This document shows, in pieces, positions 22,904-30,644 of a stretch of DNA of 64,000 bases. Below the pieces are notes generated by a model. That model ran no database searches, was not told the origin of the DNA, and saw only the letters and a program-made list of their open reading frames with translations. The position numbers were made by a program, and so were the translations under genes. The DNA lies in contig CAXSFM010000016.1 of assembly GCA_964236735.1 (NCBI GenBank), forward strand, positions 33,297 through 97,296, read 5' to 3'. The stretch is from JAIVJG01 sp964236735 (GTDB taxonomy: Bacteria > Acidobacteriota > Blastocatellia > Pyrinomonadales > Pyrinomonadaceae). How positions within the stretch are numbered: position 1 is the first letter of the stretch; each line of letters begins with the position of its first letter.

Positions 22904-25668
22904 GGCGATGGTTGGTGAAGCTGTCCGGGTTCGACTCCAGCCGCTTCGTAAAGCCGGAGCCACAGGGCGTATCCAAAATCCTCAGACCAGTAAAATCGTT
23001 TGACGGTCGCGCTCAGATCGTTGTGATAGAGCAGTGGCGGCGAGCGACGAAGCTGTGCAAAGTCGTCGTCGCCAAGTCGCGCAAGCAGATTGCGAATCGC
23101 CTGTCGCAAGTTCGCGTCCTGCGTTGGCGACGCCATTGTTTCAACGAGCCGGTGCGCTGCCTCGCTCCAGACCTCCTGTCCCGCAGCGGGAAGCGCCAGC
23201 CGCTCCGCGGGCAGCGGAATTGTGCAACCAAGCTGCCGCAATTCGGCGCTACGGAGGTAGGGCACCAGTGGAGCTTTGGCGTAGTAAGGCCAGATGTCAC
23301 CGTCCCAAAACGAGCGTTGGAGCGCATGGCAAAGGTTCTGCGCGGCAGGCGGATCAAGTTCACGCAGCATCAAGTACACATGCATCTGGATAGCGATGTC
23401 TGTCGGATTCGGATCGCTTCCGGGGTCTAGACACTGATATTGCTTTTGTGGGGCGAGCCAGGTGCGATAGAGTCCCCTCGCGTCGCGATAGAGAGCTAGC
23501 TCTTCCAGCATGGGTTGCCGTCTCGGATCATCTTCGCCATCACCGGCGATTCTCCACGCTAAAGCAGTGTCGTCAGAGTCGGGAGTAATGACACATCCCA
23601 GCTTGCCAATGGTCGGGGCGTCCGGCAATCCGTGATAGCGTACTAATCCGTCGCTTTCGATTTGTGCCGCGAGATGCCGTCGCGCATGCTCGACCACATC
23701 GTCGAGATTTCGCTGGCGTGCGATTGGCGAGAGCAAATCCACCAGCATTGAAGTCAGGTACGTGTTCATTTCCGGTCGCGGGGCTTCATAGCGAAGTCCC
23801 TTCGTATGCGAGGTAAGCCAAAAGCCGTCCCCGCTCTGGTGTTCCCGCAACAACGACGCCGCGCGCTCTGCCATCGCATCCAACTCAGCCCCCGACGCCG
23901 GCTTCTGTGGCAGCGTGGCGGCCTCTCCGGGAGACTCCTGTGCGATCACGTTGACGCGCTGTTCACGAACGATGCGGATATCGCTATTTAGCTCAATGCG
24001 AACAGCGAGTTGAAGCACGCGCTCGCCCGGTGACACGCCCCACAGGTTGGCAGATACGCGCCAGCCTGAAGGCGAAGTGTTGTGCATCACGTCGTTAACG
24101 TCTGCTCGCGGTAGAAAGTCTGTGGCCGAGCCGATCACGACCCCGTCTATCAACACCGACAGTTGGGCAGGCGTGCGCCCGCAGGTGAGCGCCCATCCTT
24201 CGAGTGCCGCTCCGGGTTCGAGGTCGGGGACTTCTCCGTCACCGGGAAGCAATCTCTGCCCTACGCGATCAATCGAGCCGCCCGCGTCGCACTGAAGCTC
24301 GCTGCGCGCGCGTGGATGACGCAATTCGACGAGGAACGGAACATTGAGAGGATTCCAAGCCGCGCGCATGGAGGCGGGGTTTCCAGCGAAGATGCGTGCG
24401 TCACTCGCCTTCGTGTACCAGAAGGCTCCTATCGTCTGCACTCCGACCGACGCTGCCATCGCCAGGATGAGCAAGCCGCGTGCGTGCCGACGCAGGACGA
24501 GCGGAACGGGCGCAAGCATCCACATCAGGATCGGCAAAACATCTGTGAGCCAACGCGGCCCCCATGACACTCCGGCGCGCCAATCTGCGTGCGCGTAAAC
24601 TAAGACCTGTGCAACGACGGCAAAACTGAGCGCCACGGCGAGCGCTCTTGATCCCGGTGAGCGCAGGCGTTGAATCACCCCCACGGGAACGAAGACAAAG
24701 AAGGGCGAAAAGACGAGCAGTCCGCGCGCCGGGCTGACCAGCAACCCGGGCACTCCTGACCAGATCGGTTGGAAGAAGTCCTTAGGAGGCTTGACAAGGG
24801 CGTATCCACCAGCAAGGTTGCCGATAAAGCTGAGGTTGTAGTAGAGGAGCGCGGCCAGTGGGACAGCAGCGCCGGCGAGAAGCCACAGAGCGTTGCGCCT
24901 GCGGCTCCAGACAATGAAGAGTCCCATTGCGCCGGCAATCAGCGCGTCCGGCGGGCGATTCGCCGCCATGAGAACACACACCGCGCCGAGTAGCGCAGTA
25001 CGCACGGGTGAAGAAGGTGCGACGACCAGCAGCAATGCCAGAGCAACCAAGAGTTCTCCAGTCCCGTGCTGCCAGAGCGCCTGGCTGGAGATTACCCACG
25101 TATTAGTCCCGAAGGCGAACACCAGAGCGAGGAGGAGGCTCCACCCTGTGCCGTCGCGACGCAGCGCCAGAAACATCAGGACACATGCGAGCGAGGCCAG
25201 CAGCGACGCCGAGAGCTTCTCCATCAATTCCGCCACACGGTCAATCTGTGGCTGCTCCCAACCGTGCGCGTCGAGCCAGAGAACGGCGGGAACATAGAGT
25301 GGAGCCACGAGCAATGGCGTCACGACGGGATAAAGGGAAGCGAGTTGATGCTGGCGAGTGCGAACCATCCAAAAGGCCCACGGCTCGAGGTAGATGACCT
25401 TACCGTCAGCGCCCGCTGGCCGACTTCGATCTGCAATCATCGAACGACCATGTGCCACCAGGCGCGCGTTCGCATCGAGATCGAGCGTGCCATCATGCCA
25501 GAGAATCAGCGGCAGATAGCGAGCGGGCACTGTGTCACCAGCGCCAATCTGTCGCAGGTTCGCGTTGTAGATCAAGAAACAGAACAAGCCCAGAAGGAGC
25601 GGCGCTTTCCAGGATTGCAGGTAACGGCGGAACGATCTTCTGGACGATGGCGAAATGCGTGCGTGCAT
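22900..25668 (-). CDS. Membrane GT-C-like protein fused to class II terpene-cyclase-like domain
   Basis: A 922-residue protein with three parts. Residues about 20-430 hold 10-12 hydrophobic helices in a GT-C-like arrangement, with acidic WHDGTLDLD in the first loop and GPRWLTDVLPILMW later. Residues about 440-590 look like beta-sandwich with no known motif. Residues about 595-910 resemble the alpha/alpha-toroid of squalene-hopene and diterpene cyclases: QSGDGFW at 611-617 is a QW-type motif, QIESDGLVRY a weaker one, and PDSDDTALAW carries D-x-D-D-T-A at 697-702, the proton-donor motif of class II terpene cyclases. Activity is inferred. The ATG at 25668 is preferred over a TTG two codons upstream. 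It is followed by UbiA (ATGA overlap) and preceded by a GT2. Confidence 0.7.
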   Translation of the reverse strand: MHARISPSSRRSFRRYLQSWKAPLLLGLFCFLIYNANLRQIGAGDTVPARYLPLILWHDGTLDLDANARLVAHGRSMIADRSRPAGADGKVIYLEPWAFWMVRTRQHQLASLYPVVTPLLVAPLYVPAVLWLDAHGWEQPQIDRVAELMEKLSASLLASLACVLMFLALRRDGTGWSLLLALVFAFGTNTWVISSQALWQHGTGELLVALALLLVVAPSSPVRTALLGAVCVLMAANRPPDALIAGAMGLFIVWSRRRNALWLLAGAAVPLAALLYYNLSFIGNLAGGYALVKPPKDFFQPIWSGVPGLLVSPARGLLVFSPFFVFVPVGVIQRLRSPGSRALAVALSFAVVAQVLVYAHADWRAGVSWGPRWLTDVLPILMWMLAPVPLVLRRHARGLLILAMAASVGVQTIGAFWYTKASDARIFAGNPASMRAAWNPLNVPFLVELRHPRARSELQCDAGGSIDRVGQRLLPGDGEVPDLEPGAALEGWALTCGRTPAQLSVLIDGVVIGSATDFLPRADVNDVMHNTSPSGWRVSANLWGVSPGERVLQLAVRIELNSDIRIVREQRVNVIAQESPGEAATLPQKPASGAELDAMAERAASLLREHQSGDGFWLTSHTKGLRYEAPRPEMNTYLTSMLVDLLSPIARQRNLDDVVEHARRHLAAQIESDGLVRYHGLPDAPTIGKLGCVITPDSDDTALAWRIAGDGEDDPRRQPMLEELALYRDARGLYRTWLAPQKQYQCLDPGSDPNPTDIAIQMHVYLMLRELDPPAAQNLCHALQRSFWDGDIWPYYAKAPLVPYLRSAELRQLGCTIPLPAERLALPAAGQEVWSEAAHRLVETMASPTQDANLRQAIRNLLARLGDDDFAQLRRSPPLLYHNDLSATVKRFYWSEDFGYALWLRLYEAAGVEPGQLHQPSP

Positions 25669-25683
25669 TGTCAATTCACTGAC

Positions 25684-26448
25684 CTACGACGGCTCGCCGT
25701 TGCATCTGCCGATGAACGGACTCACCGTCGCGCAGCTCGACGGTTGCGTCGGGGTGCAAGCAACTCGCGCTGAGTTGTATTTCAAGATGCAATAGATGGC
25801 GCGCACGCCATCACGCCAGCCAATCTTTTTGCCTTTATCATAGGTGCGACCTGAATAGGAGATGCCTATCTCGTAAATGCGGTAGCCGCGCGACGCGACT
25901 TTCGCCGTTATCTCAGGCTCGAAGCCGAAGCGATCTTCCTCGATCTGAATGCTCTGAATAATCTCGCGGCGGAAAACCTTGTAGCATGTCTCCATGTCCG
26001 TCAAGCTCAGATTCGTAAAATAGTTGGAGAGCCGCGTTAGAAATTTATTGCTGAGGCAATGCCGGGAATAAAGCGCGCAATGTGCGTCACCGTCTTTGAA
26101 GCGCGAGCCGAATACCACGTCAGCTCGTCCATCAAGGATCGGTTGAATCAATTTTGGATATTCCTGCGGATCATATTCAAGGTCTGCGTCCTGAACAATG
26201 ACCAGATCACCAGTCGCAGCGGCGAACCCCGTCCGCACCGCGGCCCCTTTGCCCTGATTCTTTTCGTGATAGATGACGTGGACGTTCGGCTCTTTGACCA
26301 TTAACTTCAGCTTGGCTCGCGTGCCATCGGTTGAATAGTCATCTACCAAAATCAACTCTTGATTTAGTCCCACAGCTTGCACGCGCGTGATGATCTCTTC
26401 AATAGTCTCTATCTCGTTATAGACCGGCATTACAACGGACAGCTTCAT
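25684..26448 (-). CDS. DPM1-like GT2 glycosyltransferase
   Basis: A 254-residue GT-A enzyme: MKLSVVMPVYNEIETIEEI, LVDDYSTDGTRAKLK, QDADLEYDPQEYP (DxD-type metal site) and KGKKIGWRDGVRAIYCIL are the usual dolichol/polyprenyl-phosphate sugar synthase motifs. It has no C-terminal membrane helices, so it is the soluble DPM1 type. It would make a polyprenyl-phosphate sugar at the inner leaflet, the donor for GT-C enzymes. This matches the GT-C-like domain of the next gene, which starts 15 bases further on the same strand. The last 25 residues are unlike the family and may be an extension. Confidence 0.88.
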   Translation of the reverse strand: MKLSVVMPVYNEIETIEEIITRVQAVGLNQELILVDDYSTDGTRAKLKLMVKEPNVHVIYHEKNQGKGAAVRTGFAAATGDLVIVQDADLEYDPQEYPKLIQPILDGRADVVFGSRFKDGDAHCALYSRHCLSNKFLTRLSNYFTNLSLTDMETCYKVFRREIIQSIQIEEDRFGFEPEITAKVASRGYRIYEIGISYSGRTYDKGKKIGWRDGVRAIYCILKYNSARVACTPTQPSSCATVSPFIGRCNGEPS

Positions 26449-26778
26449 ACATTTACCCCCTGATTAAACTCTGTCGCGAGAGCTAATTTTTTCTCGGCGA
26501 TGATGATGGTTTTAAGTAGTGGTGCTAAGAACTTTCTATTTATACCAGATATTGAAGTAGCTTTGTGTCCTTCACTACTACATATTGTAGCCGAGTAACT
26601 ACGCCGAGCCGACTTCACTGATGAGCGCCATAAGCTTGGAGCATGGACTGCTGGCGACGATGACGATGTGCAAGGTGCAGTTGACACTTTCCGCTTCGAT
26701 ACTTACGTCACGCAAATGCTCAGTCCGCCTTGATGGATAGCCAAAAGCAACTATCTTACGACACGTTCGTTAATGACA
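26449..26778. other. Intergenic, no gene supported
   Basis: AT-rich stretch between the GT2 start and the promoter of the TPM gene. It must hold the promoter of the minus-strand prenyl/cyclase operon. An 80-residue minus-strand frame crosses part of it, but its composition (Ser and Ala runs) and lack of a ribosome site argue against it. I see no RNA or repeat. Confidence 0.4.
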
Positions 26779-26808
26779 TTGAACAATCAAAAGCGAGCGT
26801 GATATAAG
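26779..26808 (+). promoter_or_regulatory. Candidate sigma70-type promoter of TPM gene
   Basis: TTGAAC at 26779-26784 and TATAAG at 26803-26808 with an 18-base spacer match the -35/-10 consensus at 4 and 5 of 6 positions. Transcription would begin near 26815, just before GAGGAAAGAG. Confidence 0.45.
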
Positions 26809-26878
26809 CCGCTATCAATGAGTTGAGGAAAGAGAAAAATTGAAGTGTTGGACGAATGACCTCTCAGCCCAAAATTCT

Positions 26879-27727
26879 ATGAAAACCAAACTGCTTTTAA
26901 TCGTCACGTTTGTTCTGCTCGCAGCGCCCCTCCGCGCGCAGAACTTTCCAACTCCCTCAGGTTACGTCAATGACTTCGCAGGTGTGCTGGATCAACAGAG
27001 CCGGGATGATCTCGCAGCCAAAACCAAAGCGCTTAAGGACAATAAAAACATCGAGCTTGGCATCGCGATCATCACGACGACGGGTGACCGTGAGATTGCC
27101 GAATACGGAACTGCTCTGGCTCGCGCCTGGAGAGTGGGCGCTAAAGACGGAGAACGTCGCGGCCTACTCTTAATCGTTGCGACACAAGACCATAAAAGTA
27201 ATATTCAAGTGAGCCGTCATCTGGAAGGCGATTTCACAGACGCCAGATGCGGTCAAATACTGCGACTGTCCAGCGCGGACTTTAAGGCCGGAAATTTTGG
27301 TCTCGGCGTGGCTAAGATCGCCGATGCTCTGATCGCGCAGGCCAACTCCGTCGGCATCGAAGATAAATCAGCCACAACATCTGTGAGCTTGAATACTGGT
27401 GTTGGATGGGGGGTTTATGGCCTTCTAGGAATTCTGGGGATCGTCGGTTTCATTATCTACAGAAGACGTAGAATGACTCCAGAGGCGCGTGCAAAAGCCG
27501 CCAAACTTGCTGAACTCCTACGCAGACCTCCAGCGCCGAGGACAACCCCCACTCCCACAAATGAAGCCGCACCTTACGGGGAATCTTATCCATCCACCTA
27601 TAACTCGACGCCTGACAGCTATTCATCAAGCCCGTCCGCAAGTGATTCGAGTTCGTCGTCAGATAGCGGCTCCAACTTTAGCGGTGGCGGTGATTTTGGC
27701 GGCGGCGGCGCGTCAGATTCATGGTGA
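26879..27727 (+). CDS. TPM-domain (YgcG-family) exported membrane protein
   Basis: A 282-residue protein with a clear signal peptide (MKTKLLLIVTFVLLAAPLRA), a TPM domain (SGYVNDFAGVLDQQSRDDL, ELGIAIITTTGDREIAEYG, GLLLIVATQDHKSNIQVSR), one transmembrane helix near residue 185, and a Ser-rich tail ending in GGGDFGGGGASDSW, the glycine-rich end usual in YgcG proteins. The TPM fold is linked to photosystem repair, phosphatase-like and membrane protein turnover roles; the bacterial function is poorly known. The ATG at 26879 is chosen for its clean signal peptide; a TTG at 26840 with a GAGG site would add 13 residues. It stands alone. Confidence 0.82.
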   Translation: MKTKLLLIVTFVLLAAPLRAQNFPTPSGYVNDFAGVLDQQSRDDLAAKTKALKDNKNIELGIAIITTTGDREIAEYGTALARAWRVGAKDGERRGLLLIVATQDHKSNIQVSRHLEGDFTDARCGQILRLSSADFKAGNFGLGVAKIADALIAQANSVGIEDKSATTSVSLNTGVGWGVYGLLGILGIVGFIIYRRRRMTPEARAKAAKLAELLRRPPAPRTTPTPTNEAAPYGESYPSTYNSTPDSYSSSPSASDSSSSSDSGSNFSGGGDFGGGGASDSW

Positions 27728-27781
27728 GCACAAAGAGCCTGCATCAGCGTTAGCGATGACGACTCAACCAAGGAGGCCACA

Positions 27782-27988
27782 GTGAAAGAATTGGAGTGGA
27801 TTTATGATGAGGAAATTTTGTGCTACACAGCCAACATTGAAGACGGGATAATGTATGACATCTTCCGTACATGGGGGCCGCTCCATTATATTGTGATGTA
27901 CAACGAGAACGAGGAGCTTGGGCATTTGGTGACCCTCGAAGAGGCGCAGGCCATCGCTGAGCAGCATTACCGCAGCCAGAGCCAATAA
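27782..27988 (+). CDS. Small acidic aromatic-rich hypothetical protein, 68 aa
   Basis: GTG start with a near-perfect AAGGAGG ribosome site 6 bases upstream, which decides in favour of this gene against a longer antisense frame. The product is acidic and rich in Tyr, Ile and Glu (MKELEWIYDEEILCYTANIE), cytoplasmic by composition, with the C-terminus LEEAQAIAEQHYRS predicted helical. I recognise no family. It lies 54 bases after the TPM gene on the same strand and may share its transcript. Confidence 0.68.
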   Translation: MKELEWIYDEEILCYTANIEDGIMYDIFRTWGPLHYIVMYNENEELGHLVTLEEAQAIAEQHYRSQSQ

Positions 27989-28185
27989 TGCGCTCTCATT
28001 ACCTGAGGCGAGGATAGTAGCAAGAGATGGTCGAACGCCCGCCCGGCCGCTGAGCGTCGGTTCGTTAGACCGCCCCTCGCGCCGACCGTGAACATGCTCT
28101 CCCCTCAGTCGAAAGCCGCCGCTCACGACGAGAGCGGGTTCGCGCTCCGCCCTGCACATTCCCTTTGCGCGTCCGAGATGCAACC

Positions 28186-28671
28186 TCACCCGTAGCGCGC
28201 CGCCTCGATAGCAGCGATGTCAATCTTTTTCATCCCCATCATCGCGTCGAACGCGCGCTTGGCGGCAGCCGTGTCGGGATCGGTGACCGCTTGCGTCAGG
28301 GCGATGGGCGAAATCTGCCAAGACACTCCCCACTTGTCCTTGCACCAGCCGCACATGCTCTCCTGTCCGCCGTTGCCAACAATCGCGTTCCAGTAGCGAT
28401 CCGTTTCGGCTTGGTCAGCAGTGGCGACCTGAAATGAGAACGCTTCGTTGTGCTTGAACTCAGGTCCGCCGTTGAGCCCGAGGCATCGAACGCCCATCAC
28501 GGTAAATTCGACGGTCAACACGTCGCCTTTCTTCCCAGACGGAAAGTCTCCCGGTGCGCGATGCACCGCGCCGACGGATGAATCGGGAAAGGTCTTAGCG
28601 TAAAAGCGCGCCGCGTCCTCAGCGTCGCCGTCGTACCAAAGACAGATCGTATTCTTTGCTGGCTCTACCAT
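28186..28671 (-). CDS. PhnB-like VOC-fold protein
   Basis: A 161-residue member of the vicinal-oxygen-chelate superfamily, PhnB/3-demethylubiquinone-methyltransferase-like subgroup: ICLWYDGDAEDAARFYAKTF, GVRCLGLNGGPEFKHNEAFS and CGWCKDKWGVSWQISP are its signature segments. Close relatives are of unknown reaction; the fold binds metals or small hydrophobic ligands. The ATG at 28671 has an AAGGAG site at 7-base spacing; a further 14 codons upstream are not needed. It stands alone, convergent with the 68-residue gene. Confidence 0.88.
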   Translation of the reverse strand: MVEPAKNTICLWYDGDAEDAARFYAKTFPDSSVGAVHRAPGDFPSGKKGDVLTVEFTVMGVRCLGLNGGPEFKHNEAFSFQVATADQAETDRYWNAIVGNGGQESMCGWCKDKWGVSWQISPIALTQAVTDPDTAAAKRAFDAMMGMKKIDIAAIEAARYG

Positions 28672-29003
28672 GTCACTTCTCCTTCGTGATGAGCCACCCG
28701 ATGCCGGAGTCAACGATGCATACGCAGGCGGGGGTAATTGGCTCGGCTGTACCTTTCGTAACTATAGAGGTAGTTGGCGAGAAAAGAGCTTAACTTTCAG
28801 CGGGTTGAAAGACAAGCGGCTTTCAAGTTAAGTCGCGCTTACAGGTCTTCAACTTTGTCTATGAGGCAATGGAGGCGGCGGATGAGAGCTTCAAGACCGC
28901 GATCATAAATTCTTTAGATATGAGCTTCGCTGTAAAGGTTCATTGTCGAAGTTATGAAGACGAAAATGATGAAACGAAACGGGAAGGTCAGAGGCAGGAT
29001 TGC
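28672..29003. other. Intergenic, no gene supported
   Basis: 332 bases between two minus-strand genes. A 61-residue plus-strand frame at 28869-29054 lacks a ribosome site and runs into the next gene. An imperfect inverted repeat of CTTAACTT and AAGTTAAG type lies near 28790-28835. Nothing else is visible. Confidence 0.35.
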
Positions 29004-29504
29004 CTAATCCTTCCGTGTAATCGTTTCGTGCAGGTGGCCTACTGGAATTCCTAGCAACGTGATCTTGCCCACGTTGTTGATGGTCTTTCCATCAGGCATG
29101 AGTTCAAGTGTTTGGTGCATGATCAAAGGCCCCTTGAGTCGGTACTCTAGGAGCAAACGAGAGCCATTCGTATGCCCGGTGACGGGACCTGCTGCATCAC
29201 TCAGTGTAGCCGTGTAATGATTTTGGCGGATGGTCTTGAGTATCCATGTCCGCTCTTGGCTCGGTTGACCTTGAAAAGTGACGGTTTGATCGAGGCGGAA
29301 AGTGCCGTCAGCCTGATCATATCCGTGACTCTCAACGTGGAAATGACGCTGCTTGCCGAAAAACAGCCTGAGCTTGCCATTGCCCTCGCTATGACCGCTG
29401 AACCCATTGCGCGGAGTGAACTCTTTCGATCCGTCTTTCGACTGCGATGAAACGCTGACGACTGAAATGCATAGAACAAGAACCAGTAGTGCTGAAATTT
29501 TCAT
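29004..29504 (-). CDS. DUF3833-like exported protein
   Basis: A 166-residue protein with a signal peptide (MKISALLVLVLCISVVSVSSQ) and a body that follows the DUF3833 pattern: FSGHSEGNGKLRLFFGKQRH, a dG...R.W segment TFQGQPSQERTWILKT, and the distal DGKTINNVGKITLLGIPVG. The family is periplasmic or lipid-anchored and of unknown function. No lipobox Cys is present at the cleavage site. The ATG at 29504 has a GAGGTGA site; a GTG two codons upstream is weaker. It is a single gene, followed upstream by the tandem palindromes at 29523-29570. Confidence 0.65.
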   Translation of the reverse strand: MKISALLVLVLCISVVSVSSQSKDGSKEFTPRNGFSGHSEGNGKLRLFFGKQRHFHVESHGYDQADGTFRLDQTVTFQGQPSQERTWILKTIRQNHYTATLSDAAGPVTGHTNGSRLLLEYRLKGPLIMHQTLELMPDGKTINNVGKITLLGIPVGHLHETITRKD

Positions 29505-29522
29505 AATCACCTCTTACTTTGA

Positions 29523-29570
29523 TTTATCCTGACCGCCAGCGGTCAGGATAAACAGACAATCGTCTGTTTA
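29523..29570. repeat. Two overlapping perfect palindromes
   Basis: First palindrome: 14-bp perfect arms at 29523-29536 and 29539-29552 (TTTATCCTGACCGC and its complement) with a 2-base loop. Second: 9-bp perfect arms at 29549-29557 and 29562-29570 (TAAACAGAC and its complement) with a 4-base loop. They share TAAA, so the two hairpins exclude each other. It lies just upstream of the DUF3833-like gene. Confidence 0.9.
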
Positions 29571-29738
29571 GAAGTAGGCGCGCTTGTCTCTAAAACCTAA
29601 TAGCTTTACCACCATACCCGCCTTCTGCCGAAGCTGAGAAGGTTGATTTAATCCGAACCTAGCGCAGGATAAGTGTAGCCGCGAAATAAAGCGAGTCCGA
29701 TAATGAAACTTATGTGGTGGGCGTTCGTTTAGGGAAAA

Positions 29739-30578
29739 TTAAAGATTATCAGACCCTGACTTTTTGTTCGTCTTCTTGCCGAGGACGTGCAATGGAAACC
29801 ATCGTCTTGGCAGAGGGAAAGTGATTTCCGCGTTGGCGGGCGCTTGCATCAACGTATTGCTTTTATAACTTTTGAGATATGCGCGGGCGACATCAATTTT
29901 ATAGAGACAGAATTGACCGAGACCTAAGTGCTTCTTTACGAGTTGCGGAAACTCGCTCCTGAAAGTGTGGTCGTAAAGCCGCTCGCTGATCCCGCCCTCT
30001 TCAAAGTCTGCTATCACCTGTGGCACGTATTTTTGCTGCACGCCTTCAGTTGATAGACATTTCAGGTTCAAAGCCCAATCAGCGAGCAGTGGATACTTCA
30101 AATCGTATTTGCCGACGAGATCGAAAATCGTCCTCTCGTAAAATACTGATTGGTGACAGACATTTCCCGTTCGGAGTCCTGATTTTGAAAATTCGCACAA
30201 ATAATAAATTTCGCTTTTGGCAAAATAAGTTATCCCGTAAACAATCGTCGCCGGCTTATCCGGCATCATCTCTTCAAGTTGCTCTAAGATACCTTTTCTC
30301 AAGCAGTCACCAGCCCCCAGAAAGTACAGATATTTACCCGACGCAAAATCAATCCCCTTGTTGTATGCGTCATACACGCCTCGATCTTTCTCGGAGATGA
30401 ACGTCACTTGCCCTTGATACTGTTGAAGAACTTCCAGCGTGCCATCTGTCGAGCCACCATCGAGGACGATGAACTCGCACAAATCCTGTTTCTGCGAGAG
30501 CACTGATTCAATGGTCAAAGCCACTTTCGACGCGCAGTTGTATGTCGCCATGATGATGGAAAATAGTTTTCGTTTCAT
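29739..30578 (-). CDS. GT2-family glycosyltransferase
   Basis: A 279-residue inverting GT-A enzyme with FSIIMATYNCASKVALTIES at the N-terminus, FIVLDGGSTDGTLEVLQQY, then SEKDRGVYDAYNKGIDFASG, the segment preceding the metal site, and FLGAGDCL at the place of DxD. It resembles the WcaA/rhamnosyl- or GlcNAc-transferase type GT2 of O-antigen and colanic acid loci. Cytoplasmic, probably acting on a lipid-linked sugar. It begins 66 bases after the DegT gene and is likely in the same transcript. ATG start. Confidence 0.87.
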   Translation of the reverse strand: MKRKLFSIIMATYNCASKVALTIESVLSQKQDLCEFIVLDGGSTDGTLEVLQQYQGQVTFISEKDRGVYDAYNKGIDFASGKYLYFLGAGDCLRKGILEQLEEMMPDKPATIVYGITYFAKSEIYYLCEFSKSGLRTGNVCHQSVFYERTIFDLVGKYDLKYPLLADWALNLKCLSTEGVQQKYVPQVIADFEEGGISERLYDHTFRSEFPQLVKKHLGLGQFCLYKIDVARAYLKSYKSNTLMQAPANAEITFPLPRRWFPLHVLGKKTNKKSGSDNL

Positions 30579-30644
30579 CGCGCTTACTCAACGCTGGAAC
30601 GTGCAAGTGATGTGTTCCGCTGAATGACAAACCTTAGCGTGAGG

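Noticed and set aside
26445..26687. An 80-codon minus-strand frame upstream of the GT2 gene
   Set aside because: Ser/Ala-rich composition, no ribosome site, no motif; it also overlaps the GT2 start.
27764..28189. A 141-codon minus-strand frame over the 68-residue gene
   Set aside because: No ribosome site and no protein-like motif, while the plus-strand gene has a strong AAGGAGG.
28869..29054. A 61-codon plus-strand frame
   Set aside because: No ribosome site and it runs into the DUF3833-like gene on the other strand.
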